Shown: positions 38,090 through 46,528 of the stretch, one piece after another
How the letters are laid out: the number at the start of each line of letters is the position of its first letter
How positions within the stretch are numbered: position 1 is the stretch's first letter
Source: a bacterium
Lineage (GTDB): Bacteria; Chloroflexota; Anaerolineae; Caldilineales; Caldilineaceae
Assembly: GCA_016124945.1 (NCBI GenBank)
Contig: WGMT01000025.1
Coordinates: 62,001-126,000, forward strand
DNA length: 64,000 nucleotides
Direction: 5' to 3'
Program-made: the position numbers and the translations under genes
Notes under the pieces: model-generated
Told to the model about the DNA's origin: nothing
The model's input: the letters and a program-made list of their open reading frames with translations, nothing else
Databases searched by the model: none

Positions 38090-38509
38090 ATGTTCAACAA
38101 ACTGCTTGCCCGTTTTCGCCCTAAACCAGCCCCGTTGCCGTCGAAGCCGCCGGCAGCGCCGCGCCCACGCCCAATCCACGTGACCACGGAGGAGTTTGAT
38201 CAGCTTGTCCTCGCCAGTGACAAACTCGTTGTCGTCGATTTCTGGGCCGACTGGTGTGAGCCTTGCCATGTCATGGCGGCCTCGATTCAATTTTTTGCGG
38301 AAGACTACGATGGGCGCATCCTCGTGGCCAAGGTCGATGTCGAAGAAGAGCCATCCATCGCCGAACGCTACAACTTGATGGGGATTCCCACCATCATCGT
38401 CTTTCGCAACGGCGAAGAAATCGACCGCCACACAGGTGTTGTCAATATTCAACAACTCAGCCTGTGGGTGGACAAACTAATTATCTCTAATGAGTACACT
38501 TCGGAGTAA
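38090..38509 (+). CDS. thioredoxin-like protein, WCEPC active site
   Basis: 139 residues from ATG 38090 (an upstream in-frame GTG lies in the palindrome). After an N-terminal Pro/basic tail of about 28 residues (RPKPAPLPSKPPAAPRPRP), the thioredoxin fold shows VVVDFWADWCEPCHVMAAS (Cys56, Cys59), KVDVEEEPSIAERYNLMGIPTIIVFRNGEE with the cis-Pro. The usual WCGPC is WCEPC here, which is rarer and should change the redox potential. proS follows 6 bases later. Confidence 0.9.
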   Translation: MFNKLLARFRPKPAPLPSKPPAAPRPRPIHVTTEEFDQLVLASDKLVVVDFWADWCEPCHVMAASIQFFAEDYDGRILVAKVDVEEEPSIAERYNLMGIPTIIVFRNGEEIDRHTGVVNIQQLSLWVDKLIISNEYTSE

Positions 38510-38515
38510 CCTCTC

Positions 38516-40291
38516 ATGCGGATTTCAAAACTGTTTTTTCAAACGTTGCGACAGGTCTCTGCCGACGCCGATGTGGTGAGCCATCAGTTAATGTTGCGCG
38601 CTGGGCTGGTGCGTCAGGTGGCCGCCGGTATCTTTGAATTTCTACCCATGGGCTTGCGCATCAAAAACAAGATCGAAGAGCTCATGCGCAACGAAATGGA
38701 CGCTATCGACGGTCAGGAAGTGTCGCTGCCGGTTGTGCAGCCCGCTGAGCTATGGGAACGGAGCGGGCGCTGGCAGGCCATCGGCGACGACATGGCCCGC
38801 CTCAAAGACCGCAGCGGACGCGACTACTGCCTGGGTATGACCCACGAAGAGGTCATCACCGACATGGCGGCGCAGATCGTCAGCAGCTATCGCCAATTGC
38901 CCTTCATGCTCTACCAGATCCAGACCAAATTCCGCGACGAACCCCGTCCTCGCGCCGGATTGATCCGTGTGCGCGAGTTCACCATGAAGGATGGCTATTC
39001 CTTCCACGCCGATTTTGACGACCTGGATCGCTACTATCCGCTTGTCTACCAGGCCTATTTCAACATCTTCCGCCGCGCCGGGCTAGAGGTAATCGCCGTG
39101 GAAAGCGACACCGGCATGATGGGTGGCACCATGGCCCACGAATTTATGGCCATCACCCCCATCGGCGAGGACACGCTCCTGCTCTGCGATAGTTGCGGAT
39201 ACAAGGCCAACCGCCAGATCGCCACCTTCATCAAGCCCGAACCCGCCGCCGAGGACGCGCTGTCGCTGGAAGAAGTGGAAACGCCCGGCGTCACCACCAT
39301 CGCTGCCCTGGCCGAGTTTTTGGGGATTCCCGAAAGCCGCACCGCCAAGGCTGTCTTTACGGTGGCTACGGTTGAAGACGCCAAAGGCGCGTCCCGCGAC
39401 CAGTTTGTCTTCGTGGTGGTGCGCGGCGACATGGAACTCAACGAAACCAAGCTGACCAACGCTGTCAAGGCGCGCAAACTGCGCCCCGCCACCGTCGACG
39501 AGATCCGTGCCATTGGTGCCGAACCCGGCTATGGATCGCCTATCGGCATTGATCGCACCAAAGTTCTGCTGGTGGTAGACGACCTAATTGCGCGTAGCCC
39601 GAATCTGGTGGCAGGCGCCAATCGGGTGAACTGGCACTACAAGCATGTCAACTACGGGCGCGACTACGAAGCCGACATCGTCGCCGATGTGGTGGCCGCT
39701 GCCGACGGCTATGCCTGCCCTGTGTGTGGCAATGCGATGCGCTCTGTGCGTGGTGTGGAAGTGGGCAATATCTTCAAACTAGGCACCAAATACAGCGCAG
39801 CAATGGGGGCCACCTACCTCGACGAAAAAGGCGAAAGCCACGCCATGGTGATGGGCTGCTACGGCATCGGTTCTGGTCGCCTGATTGCCAGTGTCATCGA
39901 GGCCAGCCACGACGAAAACGGGATCATCTGGCCAGTGAGTATTGCGCCCTATGAACTCTATCTGGTGAGCCTTGCCACCGACCGCACCCCTGAGGTCACC
40001 GCGGCGGCGGACGACGTCTACAAGCAACTCGTTGCCGCAGGCGTCGAAGTCCTCTACGACGATCGCGACGAGCGCGCCGGCGTCAAATTCAACGATGCCG
40101 ACCTGATGGGGTTGCCTCTGCGCCTCACCATAGGCAAGCGCGGCGTAGAAAACGGCGTGGCCGAACTCAAGTTCCGCCGCACCGGCGAAACCCGCGAAGT
40201 ACCGCTAAACGATCTTGTCAACGGCATTCAGGCGGCCTTGCAAGAAGAGTGGGACGTGTTGAAGGGGCTGTTGAAGGAAGAGAAGATGTAA
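38516..40291 (+). CDS. proS: prolyl-tRNA synthetase, bacterial type
   Basis: 591 residues. Class II motifs: motif 1 MGLRIKNKIEELMRNEMD, motif 2 FRDEPRPRAGLIRVREFTMKDGYSFH, motif 3 GCYGIGSGRLIASVIE. The YbaK-like editing insertion lies between motifs 2 and 3 (about residues 230-400; PGVTTIAALAEFLGIP and VRGDMELNETKL). The C-terminal anticodon domain is ILDRD-like (VLYDDRDERAGVKFNDADLMGLP). The full bacterial architecture is present. GGAG precedes the ATG. It charges tRNA-Pro. Confidence 0.96.
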   Translation: MRISKLFFQTLRQVSADADVVSHQLMLRAGLVRQVAAGIFEFLPMGLRIKNKIEELMRNEMDAIDGQEVSLPVVQPAELWERSGRWQAIGDDMARLKDRSGRDYCLGMTHEEVITDMAAQIVSSYRQLPFMLYQIQTKFRDEPRPRAGLIRVREFTMKDGYSFHADFDDLDRYYPLVYQAYFNIFRRAGLEVIAVESDTGMMGGTMAHEFMAITPIGEDTLLLCDSCGYKANRQIATFIKPEPAAEDALSLEEVETPGVTTIAALAEFLGIPESRTAKAVFTVATVEDAKGASRDQFVFVVVRGDMELNETKLTNAVKARKLRPATVDEIRAIGAEPGYGSPIGIDRTKVLLVVDDLIARSPNLVAGANRVNWHYKHVNYGRDYEADIVADVVAAADGYACPVCGNAMRSVRGVEVGNIFKLGTKYSAAMGATYLDEKGESHAMVMGCYGIGSGRLIASVIEASHDENGIIWPVSIAPYELYLVSLATDRTPEVTAAADDVYKQLVAAGVEVLYDDRDERAGVKFNDADLMGLPLRLTIGKRGVENGVAELKFRRTGETREVPLNDLVNGIQAALQEEWDVLKGLLKEEKM

Positions 40292-40298
40292 AACGTGG

Positions 40299-40450
40299 TG
40301 CGTGGGTTCAGGTTATGAGTTCTGGATTGGGAACGAATCTTGTAGCGATAGTGCGTAGTGCGTAGAACCACGAAACTTGGCGGACTACGCACTACGCACT
40401 ACTAAACCTTGCACCTTCCCAATCAAGGGACAACAACCTCAACCCACGCA
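40299..40450. repeat. 152-base quasi-palindrome ending at a stop codon
   Basis: The outer arms 40299-40314 and 40435-40450 match 15 of 16, a middle pair ATTGGGAA/TTCCCAAT is at 40326 and 40416, and the perfect inner arms AGTGCGTAGTGCGTAG are 40350-40365 and 40385-40400. The right end is the base before the stop codon of the minus-strand acetyltransferase fusion (40451-40453). Confidence 0.85.
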
Positions 40451-41356
40451 TCACGCATCACCTTCCCACGGAATCGGACTTACCTCATCGTGGTGTAACT
40501 TGCTTTCCCCCGTGCGGTCGATGCGCATAATCAGGCCACAGGCAGGATCGGGGCAGGTGACGCGGCTGTCGGTTTCGATCCAATCTGCGGGGTGATTGCG
40601 ACGTTGTTTGGCCGATAAGAGCGGCAGCACCGAATTCAGCGCCCACAGGCAGAAATGTCCCCCGTCGGGCAGGGAGAGGCTGCTGCTACGCCGTAAATAG
40701 AAACAATCTCCAACCTGCATGTTGCAGGTGCAATTCCCGTTGATCTCCTCTACCACCACCGTCAGATCATAAAGCTCAAACTCGCCGGATCCGTTGCCCG
40801 TTTTGCTGCCCAATGCGGCTTCGGCCGACATACGTTCTCTTTCGAGCACTTGCGCATTGATGCACCAGTAAATAAAACGTTCACTGGCCCGATAGGCGGT
40901 GAAACCGACCTTTTGCAACACACGCATTGAAGCCACATTGGTGTTTGCCGTCTCCGCACGCACGGAACAGATGCCGGGTTGGGTCAATGCCCATGCCGCA
41001 ATCGCCTCGACTGCTTCGGACATAAAGCCCTGGTTGCGGAAGGCATCGTCGGTGCCGTAGCCGATCTCCACTTCGCCGTGGTCGTCTGCGGGGCCTTTGA
41101 AGCCAAGACCGCCAATCAACTGCTGCTGTGACTTTAAAATAAGCACCCAATAGGTGTACCAAATCTCGTATTGGGGGGCATTGCGCACAAAGTTGATGTC
41201 ATGAGAAATCACTGGGCGTAACCGTCGCGCCAATTTCTGTTCCGTCTGCGGCAGCCCGAGGACAGTCTCTAGCTGTTGGTAATCGTCGAGCAGTAACTGC
41301 ATCTGCTCAACCGTGAGTGGAACAATCTTTAGTCTTGGCGTTTCAACATAGTTCAT
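40451..41356 (-). CDS. GNAT acetyltransferase fused to a TIGR04076-like domain
   Basis: 301 residues. Residues 1-170 are a RimJ-like GNAT domain: PRLKIVPLT, LIGGLGFKGP, VEIGYGTDDAFRNQGFMSEAVEAIAAWAL, and NVASMRVLQKVGF (acetyl-CoA site). Residues 205-300 match TIGR04076: DLTVVVEEINGNCTCNMQVGDCFYL, LPDGGHFCLWALNSVLPLLSA and VTCPDPACGLIMRI, with several conserved Cys. TIGR04076 proteins are usually stand-alone and of unknown role. The fusion suggests that the Cys-rich domain binds the acetyl acceptor or a metal. The start lacks a strong ribosome binding site. Confidence 0.82.
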   Translation of the reverse strand: MNYVETPRLKIVPLTVEQMQLLLDDYQQLETVLGLPQTEQKLARRLRPVISHDINFVRNAPQYEIWYTYWVLILKSQQQLIGGLGFKGPADDHGEVEIGYGTDDAFRNQGFMSEAVEAIAAWALTQPGICSVRAETANTNVASMRVLQKVGFTAYRASERFIYWCINAQVLERERMSAEAALGSKTGNGSGEFELYDLTVVVEEINGNCTCNMQVGDCFYLRRSSSLSLPDGGHFCLWALNSVLPLLSAKQRRNHPADWIETDSRVTCPDPACGLIMRIDRTGESKLHHDEVSPIPWEGDA

Positions 41357-41480
41357 GGCACATGCTTTCTAAAACTTCATCCTAAGATTTTGTGGATATC
41401 CATCCTATTCTGACTGATTTCACCGCTTCAAGCAAGTTGGGCACCTGTGTCGGGCGTACTTCAACCTTGAGGCAAGTTTG

Positions 41481-41548
41481 ACCTGCCGGAAAGGGGGTAG
41501 CGAGATAAAATTGTACCCCACTGCTGACTTGACCCCTTCCCGGTAGGT
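41481..41548. repeat. dispersed hairpin element, family B copy 1
   Basis: The arms ACCTGCCGGAAAGGGG (41481-) and CCCCTTCCCGGTAGGT (-41548) match 14 of 16 when folded. The centre reads GGGTAGCGAGATA. A relative with the same layout lies at 47992-48058. It is downstream of the secreted protease gene. Confidence 0.7.
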
Positions 41549-41570
41549 TGCCGCCTACCTCTGTCCTTAC

Positions 41571-44500
41571 TCAACGTTGAATGTCGGGCAGGAAGATCGC
41601 TCTGCCGCTGGGGGTGACTGTGCCGTTCTGCCGAATGATGACATTGCCAAGCGTCGAGCGGACGAAGTCGCGACCTGCATTGTCGTAGAGCGTGACCGCG
41701 GCGAGGACAATCTCTGTCGGCTCGGTGACCCCTGTTTGCAGGAGCGCCCTAATCTCCAGTAGTGAACCGTCGCCGCTGATGGCTGTCGCGTTAGACAGGC
41801 TGACGTACAGCCGCCCATGCCGATCATCGTACAAGGTCACCTGGGTGCTGCCGGTTGCCAGACCAATCGGCGAGACCGATCGGAAGCCGGCAATTTTGGC
41901 TGGATCGTAGACAAGCACGAAGTCGCCGCCGCGCACCTGCTGTAGCGCCTCGCCGCGCAGGACAAGCACCGCCTCCGCGCCGGGGACAGCACTCAGCACT
42001 TCCACGCGCACTGTTGTTGAGGTTTGGGTTGCTTGTTCTGTCATGCCCTCCCGCGTGGATGTAGCCCGGCCTGCGTTGACCTGACGCATGATGAGCGCAC
42101 TGTCACCGGCGTCGATGATGCCATTGCCGTTGATGTCGCCGCTGTTCAACTCCTGGTCGGTGGCTGGGCGTGTCTGTGCCGAAAGCACCAACGCCTGCAT
42201 GGCATCCTGCACTGTCGTCACGCCGTCGCCGTTGATATCGCCCAGTCGGTATGCAGTGCCTGCCGCGCCAACAGAAAGTGATCCGTCAATGAGCGTCAGC
42301 GCCACCACTTCCGTTTCGGCCGCGCCGACTGTCGCCGTCACCTGGGAGCCGCTGCCGATAGAGGGGGCCACCAGATCTAGCGTTGTCTCTGTACCTGCCG
42401 GGCTGAGCACATCGAAATCGATATGAGCCAGTGTCCCCGCGCCGTAGAGTGGTGCCGGTGTGTCAGGCGTTTGCGGCGCAACCTGGATCGACAAGCGCTC
42501 GGTGGTGCCGTTTACAGGGGTGACGGTGTAAAGCCATTTGTATTTTTCTGTCAACGCTGCACCGCGGACACCGGTGGGCGAAGCCACGGTGGGGTCATAT
42601 TCCAGCCAGAGATCGCCGGCGGCGATGCGTAGCCCGTTCACCTGCCCCGCATTGAGCGAGACCAGCACACTTTCTCCACTCACCGTTGCCGGCGCGTTGA
42701 CCTCGATGTGCAGCCGGCCAAAGGTGGCGCAAGCAACGTTCGACGTCTCTAGCGGGCTGTCGGCTGCGTCCACTGCAACGATGCGGTAGCAATATTCGCT
42801 GTCAACCGTGAGAGCGTTGGCTGCGTTGTCATCGGCGTCCACGTAGAAGGTCTCGCCGGTCATGGCCAGGCCCACAAAGTTGCCATTGTCCTGGCGTTGG
42901 ATGACATAGTTGGTCGTCTCTATCTGTGCAGAGGGATTCCATGTCAACGCGATTGATTTGGGGCCGCCGACTGCGTCGAGATGTAGCGCCTCGGCTGTGG
43001 GGGTGGCTGTGACGGCGGGTGTGGGCGCCGACGTGCTCGTTGCCGTCGGCGTTGCCGCCGCAGGCACTACCGTAAGCGACGTGCTGTCGAGGAAGAAGTT
43101 GCTGTTGATGGCGTTGTCGTTGCTTATCTGGAAGACGAGATCGCCTGTTTGGCCGCTATAGCTGTTCATGTCAATGGTTGCCTGTGTCCAGGCGGAAGTG
43201 GCGGTGCTGCTGCATAGATTGTACTGAGTGAGGAGCGCTCCGCCAAAGCGAACGTCGACACGGTCTTTGCCGCACTGATCCTGAGAGCCGATTCGGTATC
43301 GATAAGTAAGCTGCTGCCCCACACCGTTGATCGAAACAGTCTGCGAAATGCTGCCCGTCTCATTCGCAGTGCCACCTAACCAGACGAGATATTCGCCACT
43401 GTGAGGGAGGACGGGTAGTGCCACGTCGTCTTTGCTTAGGATCAGCGCGCCTGGGTTGCTGCCGAAGGTGGTTGAGCGTTCGGCCCACGCGCCGTCTGGC
43501 CCGGCGTCGAAATCTGGATTCTGTAGGATCTGGCTTGGCGAAGTCGCAATGGGTGTGGGGATGGCTGTGTTGCTGCGCAGGCTAACGTCTTCAAGCAAAA
43601 GGCTGCTGGGCGTAGCGCCATCGGTGACAACGTCGAAGCGTAGCGTGCTTTGTGCGCCGGCGGCAAAACCGAGATCGAACGCAGGCGTTTCGAGCCAGCT
43701 AGCCGTGGCATTCTGCGCACACAGTTCGAGTGATGTCACCAGGCGGTTGCCCAGGTAGACGTAGAGCATGTCGCGGCCACAGGCATCGGCTGAGCGGATC
43801 TGGTAACGGAAGCTGAGAATCGGCGCAACCTGGGGCACCGTCACCTGCTGTGAGAGACGGGCCACTTCGTTGTCCACCGCGCCGAACCAGGCAAGCGATG
43901 TGCCGCTGAAGGGCTGTGCTGGGAGTGTCGTTGCGTTGGTTGTGTAGATCCGCTGTTTGATCTGTTGCCCTTCTTCGAGCCAGTCTCCGTTGCGTCCTAG
44001 ATCAAAGTTGCTGTTGCGCAACACATTGGCGCTGGGCGTCGGCGGGGCCTGTGTAGGCGTTGCCGTCATGGTGGGCGTTGCCGTCTTGGTGGGCGTGGCA
44101 GAAGGGGTGGGCGTGTTGGTTTGAGTGGGGGCTTGCGTGGCCGTCGCTGTCGGCGTGGCTGTTGTAGTGGTAGTGGCTGTCGCCGTTGTTGGGGGATTGT
44201 TCAATGGGCCTGTGTATGATTCGATCCAATCCACAAAGCGGGAGACACGCGTGTAGACCCCAGGCACATTTGGCTCACCACAGGTGACGCTGCCAAAACT
44301 GACTAGCCCGGCAAGCTTCCAATTGCCCGGCGTGCCCGCCACCAGCGGGCCGCCGCTGTCGCCGCCACAGGAGTCTTTGCCGCCCTCTGTGTAGCCGGCG
44401 CAAAGCATGTTTGCAGTGATACCATTCCACACCTGTCCACACGCTGCATTCGGCACAATGGGCAAGTCAACTTCCATGAGGATTTGTGATGCGGTTGAAC

Positions 44501-45122
44501 CAGGTGCATTTGAGGTAAGACCCCAACCCGTCACCCAGGTGACTGCGCCAGGACTCACCAACGCATCGTCTGCTGGGCTGCGCAACAGCGGAACGGTGCT
44601 CACGAAGGTAGTGGGCGTGGCCGCAGAAGCCAGCCTGAGCAGAGCGATATCGAAATCTAAGGTGCTGTTGTTATAGTTGGGGTGGCGGACGACCTGAGTC
44701 ACTTGTTTGAACTGTTCGCTGCCATCGTTGACATTGCGCTGGTATTCACCCAACACAACCTGCATCTGCCCCGGCGCGTAGATATTGGTGCCTGAGGTGA
44801 CACAATGCCCCGCCGTAACAACCCATTCTGGCGCAATCAAGACGCCGCCACAGATGAACCCGGGTGGATACACAACCACTTGCCATGGCCATTCGCCATG
44901 CGTCGCCGGTGCACCCCCCACGATACGGGCAACAGGCGCGGGCGTCTCAGTTGGCAGAGGACGTGTTGCATCTGCAAGCGGATCCGGTTGGTCGGCTTGC
45001 GCCAAAACGTTCTGTACATCTTCATCGGTACCAACGTCTGCATTTGAATCTTCTAACGAGAACGTGACAAAAACGAGCAAAACCATCAAGACCACAATCG
45101 GGAGGAATATTGTACGTTTCAT
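41571..45122 (-). CDS. secreted trypsin-like protease with cohesin-dockerin modules
   Basis: 1183 residues. A signal peptide (residues 1-22) is followed by an activation site VAR|IVGG (66/67) and an S1A protease: TAGHC (His106), DIALL (Asp158), GDSGGPL (Ser256), and Asp250 six residues before it, which predicts cleavage after Lys/Arg. A Thr/Pro linker (about 310-365) leads to two similar beta-sandwich modules (NSNFDLGRNGDWLEE and NPDFDAGPDGAWAE), a fibronectin-III-like module, a cohesin-like module (about 835-980), a type I dockerin (DINGDGVTTVQDA and DINGNGIIDAGDSA, about 988-1050), and a second cohesin-like module at the C-terminus. Upstream GGAG supports the ATG. Cohesin plus dockerin in one chain suggests self-assembly or a cell-surface complex. 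Confidence 0.9.
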   Translation of the reverse strand: MKRTIFLPIVVLMVLLVFVTFSLEDSNADVGTDEDVQNVLAQADQPDPLADATRPLPTETPAPVARIVGGAPATHGEWPWQVVVYPPGFICGGVLIAPEWVVTAGHCVTSGTNIYAPGQMQVVLGEYQRNVNDGSEQFKQVTQVVRHPNYNNSTLDFDIALLRLASAATPTTFVSTVPLLRSPADDALVSPGAVTWVTGWGLTSNAPGSTASQILMEVDLPIVPNAACGQVWNGITANMLCAGYTEGGKDSCGGDSGGPLVAGTPGNWKLAGLVSFGSVTCGEPNVPGVYTRVSRFVDWIESYTGPLNNPPTTATATTTTTATPTATATQAPTQTNTPTPSATPTKTATPTMTATPTQAPPTPSANVLRNSNFDLGRNGDWLEEGQQIKQRIYTTNATTLPAQPFSGTSLAWFGAVDNEVARLSQQVTVPQVAPILSFRYQIRSADACGRDMLYVYLGNRLVTSLELCAQNATASWLETPAFDLGFAAGAQSTLRFDVVTDGATPSSLLLEDVSLRSNTAIPTPIATSPSQILQNPDFDAGPDGAWAERSTTFGSNPGALILSKDDVALPVLPHSGEYLVWLGGTANETGSISQTVSINGVGQQLTYRYRIGSQDQCGKDRVDVRFGGALLTQYNLCSSTATSAWTQATIDMNSYSGQTGDLVFQISNDNAINSNFFLDSTSLTVVPAAATPTATSTSAPTPAVTATPTAEALHLDAVGGPKSIALTWNPSAQIETTNYVIQRQDNGNFVGLAMTGETFYVDADDNAANALTVDSEYCYRIVAVDAADSPLETSNVACATFGRLHIEVNAPATVSGESVLVSLNAGQVNGLRIAAGDLWLEYDPTVASPTGVRGAALTEKYKWLYTVTPVNGTTERLSIQVAPQTPDTPAPLYGAGTLAHIDFDVLSPAGTETTLDLVAPSIGSGSQVTATVGAAETEVVALTLIDGSLSVGAAGTAYRLGDINGDGVTTVQDAMQALVLSAQTRPATDQELNSGDINGNGIIDAGDSALIMRQVNAGRATSTREGMTEQATQTSTTVRVEVLSAVPGAEAVLVLRGEALQQVRGGDFVLVYDPAKIAGFRSVSPIGLATGSTQVTLYDDRHGRLYVSLSNATAISGDGSLLEIRALLQTGVTEPTEIVLAAVTLYDNAGRDFVRSTLGNVIIRQNGTVTPSGRAIFLPDIQR

Positions 45123-45251
45123 GCGTCTCTCCAGGGCAGGGATACAAGGGCAGTAGGGTCGCCGCAGTCTAATCTGATCATTGTATCGCCCCTGATGACG
45201 CTATCCAATCCTATGACCTGCCGACGTTGTTGTCTTCTTGCGTGTAAAGGC

Positions 45252-45284
45252 AAAAAAACTGGCTGACCCATTGGGCCAGCCAGT
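45252..45284 (-). terminator. intrinsic terminator of the DUF2383 gene
   Basis: On the minus strand, ACTGGCTG...CAGCCAGT forms a stem of at least 8 bp (45258-45284), followed by a run of T (A on the plus strand at 45252-45257). It lies 38 bases after the stop codon of the gene at 45322. Confidence 0.85.
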
Positions 45285-45321
45285 TTGTACTGAGTTTGAT
45301 TGTGAAGTTCGGCTAGATGAA

Positions 45322-46272
45322 CTAGGCCGCCATTTTGTTGCGGGATTCGGCATCGACCCGCTTCAAAATGGTGCTTGCTTCGCCGGCACGCTCTTGGGGC
45401 GCACGTACACGCACCATTACCTGACGCTGCTGTAAGTCGTTCTGATAGAGGAAGCGATCTTCTTCTTGAATGCCCATACCCAAAAGCAGACCGAGCAAGC
45501 TGCCCAATCCACCACCGGTCAGAGCGCCGATGATCGTAGCAACAAGAACGAAGGCCAACGAAGACGCCGCCCCTGTGGTAAACATGGCAAGACTAATCCC
45601 GGCCGCCAGCCCAATCACACCAATCGCAACAGCGCCAACCAGTGTAAAGGCTAAGACCGTCTCAGCCGTTGTGCCACGAGATTCTGCTCCTCGGTAAAGC
45701 CGGACTGCCCGCTCTTTGGCTACCGTCTCGGCATCTTCAATCAAGAAGCCTGCACGGGCCAATGCCTGCATGGCGCGCCCCGCATCTTCTTGTTTGTCGT
45801 ACATACGCACTACCATACGATCGCTCTCTTCTCCGCCAAGCTGTGCAAGCTGAGCAATCGTCATGTTGATCTGCTCACCTTGCGTTTTGACGATTCGCTG
45901 CGACTTTTCATCCAGCGATCGGTTGCCGGCCTGTTGGTACATACGCTGGGCCAGCCGTTCACCACGCAAGCTCTCACGCAGCGCAACCTGCTCAACATTC
46001 GCCTCACCCAAGGTCAACGCCGTCTTGATGCCGATCCAACCACGATGGATGACACCGAGGGTGTTGCCCACGGCACGGGGCGTACCGCCCAAGCGACGGA
46101 TTTCATCAGCCAATGTTGCTGCAAATTCGGCGCGTTCTTGGGCATGGCTCTTTAGGATTGCCTTCAAACCCAGGTTACGGACATTCTCGGCCGCAACTAA
46201 AAAACCATATTCACTGTCTCGGTTGATACGAAGCAAACGGTTCAGCGTGCTGATACTTTGCGAAGCGGCCAT
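45322..46272 (-). CDS. DUF2383 domain fused to a glycine-zipper stress-type domain
   Basis: 316 residues. Residues 1-105 form a ferritin-like four-helix DUF2383 segment (ISTLNRLLRINRDSEYGFLVAAENV, LKAILKSHAQERAEFAATLADEI, LRESLRGERLAQRMYQQA). Residues 150-310 contain a GSP17M/YflT-like half with two glycine-rich helices (VGAVAIGVIGLAAGISLAMF and IIGALTGGGLGSLLGLLLGM) flanked by short alpha/beta repeats (MVVRMYDKQEDAGRAMQALARAGF, VMVRVRAPQERAGEASTILKRV). AGGAGA precedes the ATG. It probably has a stress-related membrane role. Possible operator half-sites lie upstream at 46379-46424, and an intrinsic terminator follows. Confidence 0.72.
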   Translation of the reverse strand: MAASQSISTLNRLLRINRDSEYGFLVAAENVRNLGLKAILKSHAQERAEFAATLADEIRRLGGTPRAVGNTLGVIHRGWIGIKTALTLGEANVEQVALRESLRGERLAQRMYQQAGNRSLDEKSQRIVKTQGEQINMTIAQLAQLGGEESDRMVVRMYDKQEDAGRAMQALARAGFLIEDAETVAKERAVRLYRGAESRGTTAETVLAFTLVGAVAIGVIGLAAGISLAMFTTGAASSLAFVLVATIIGALTGGGLGSLLGLLLGMGIQEEDRFLYQNDLQQRQVMVRVRAPQERAGEASTILKRVDAESRNKMAA

Positions 46273-46378
46273 TGGGCTTTCTCCTATAGAATTTGAAATT
46301 CACGAGCGGGATTGTTCCACTATAGGTAGGAGGGGCGATGGCTTATGTAGCCGCTATCACAATTACTGGATAATTGCC

Positions 46379-46424
46379 GTGCAAAACCTGTGCAAAAAGG
46401 AACAAGCCTGTGCAATATTGCACA
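46379..46424. promoter_or_regulatory. candidate operator: iterated TGTGCAA half-sites
   Basis: A perfect 16-bp palindrome TGTGCAATATTGCACA (46409-46424) is preceded by two further GTGCAA half-sites at 46390 and 46379. Spacings of 11 and 20 bases put them on roughly one helix face. It lies 107 bases upstream of the DUF2383 gene start on the minus strand. No cognate regulator was identified. Confidence 0.5.
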
Positions 46425-46440
46425 AGTAGGAGACGCGATG

Positions 46441-46491
46441 ATGGGATGATGAAGATGATGGCTCTTAACGCCATCATCTTCATCATCCCAT
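46441..46491. repeat. 22-bp perfect inverted repeat, 7-nt loop
   Basis: The arms 46441-46462 (ATGGGATGATGAAGATGATG then GC) and 46470-46491 are perfectly complementary. It lies between the DUF2383 gene and the end of the lipoprotein gene, 37 bases from the latter's stop codon. Confidence 0.88.
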
Positions 46492-46528
46492 AAATCATGT
46501 CATTTATTCGCAGATGTCGCTCTGACCG

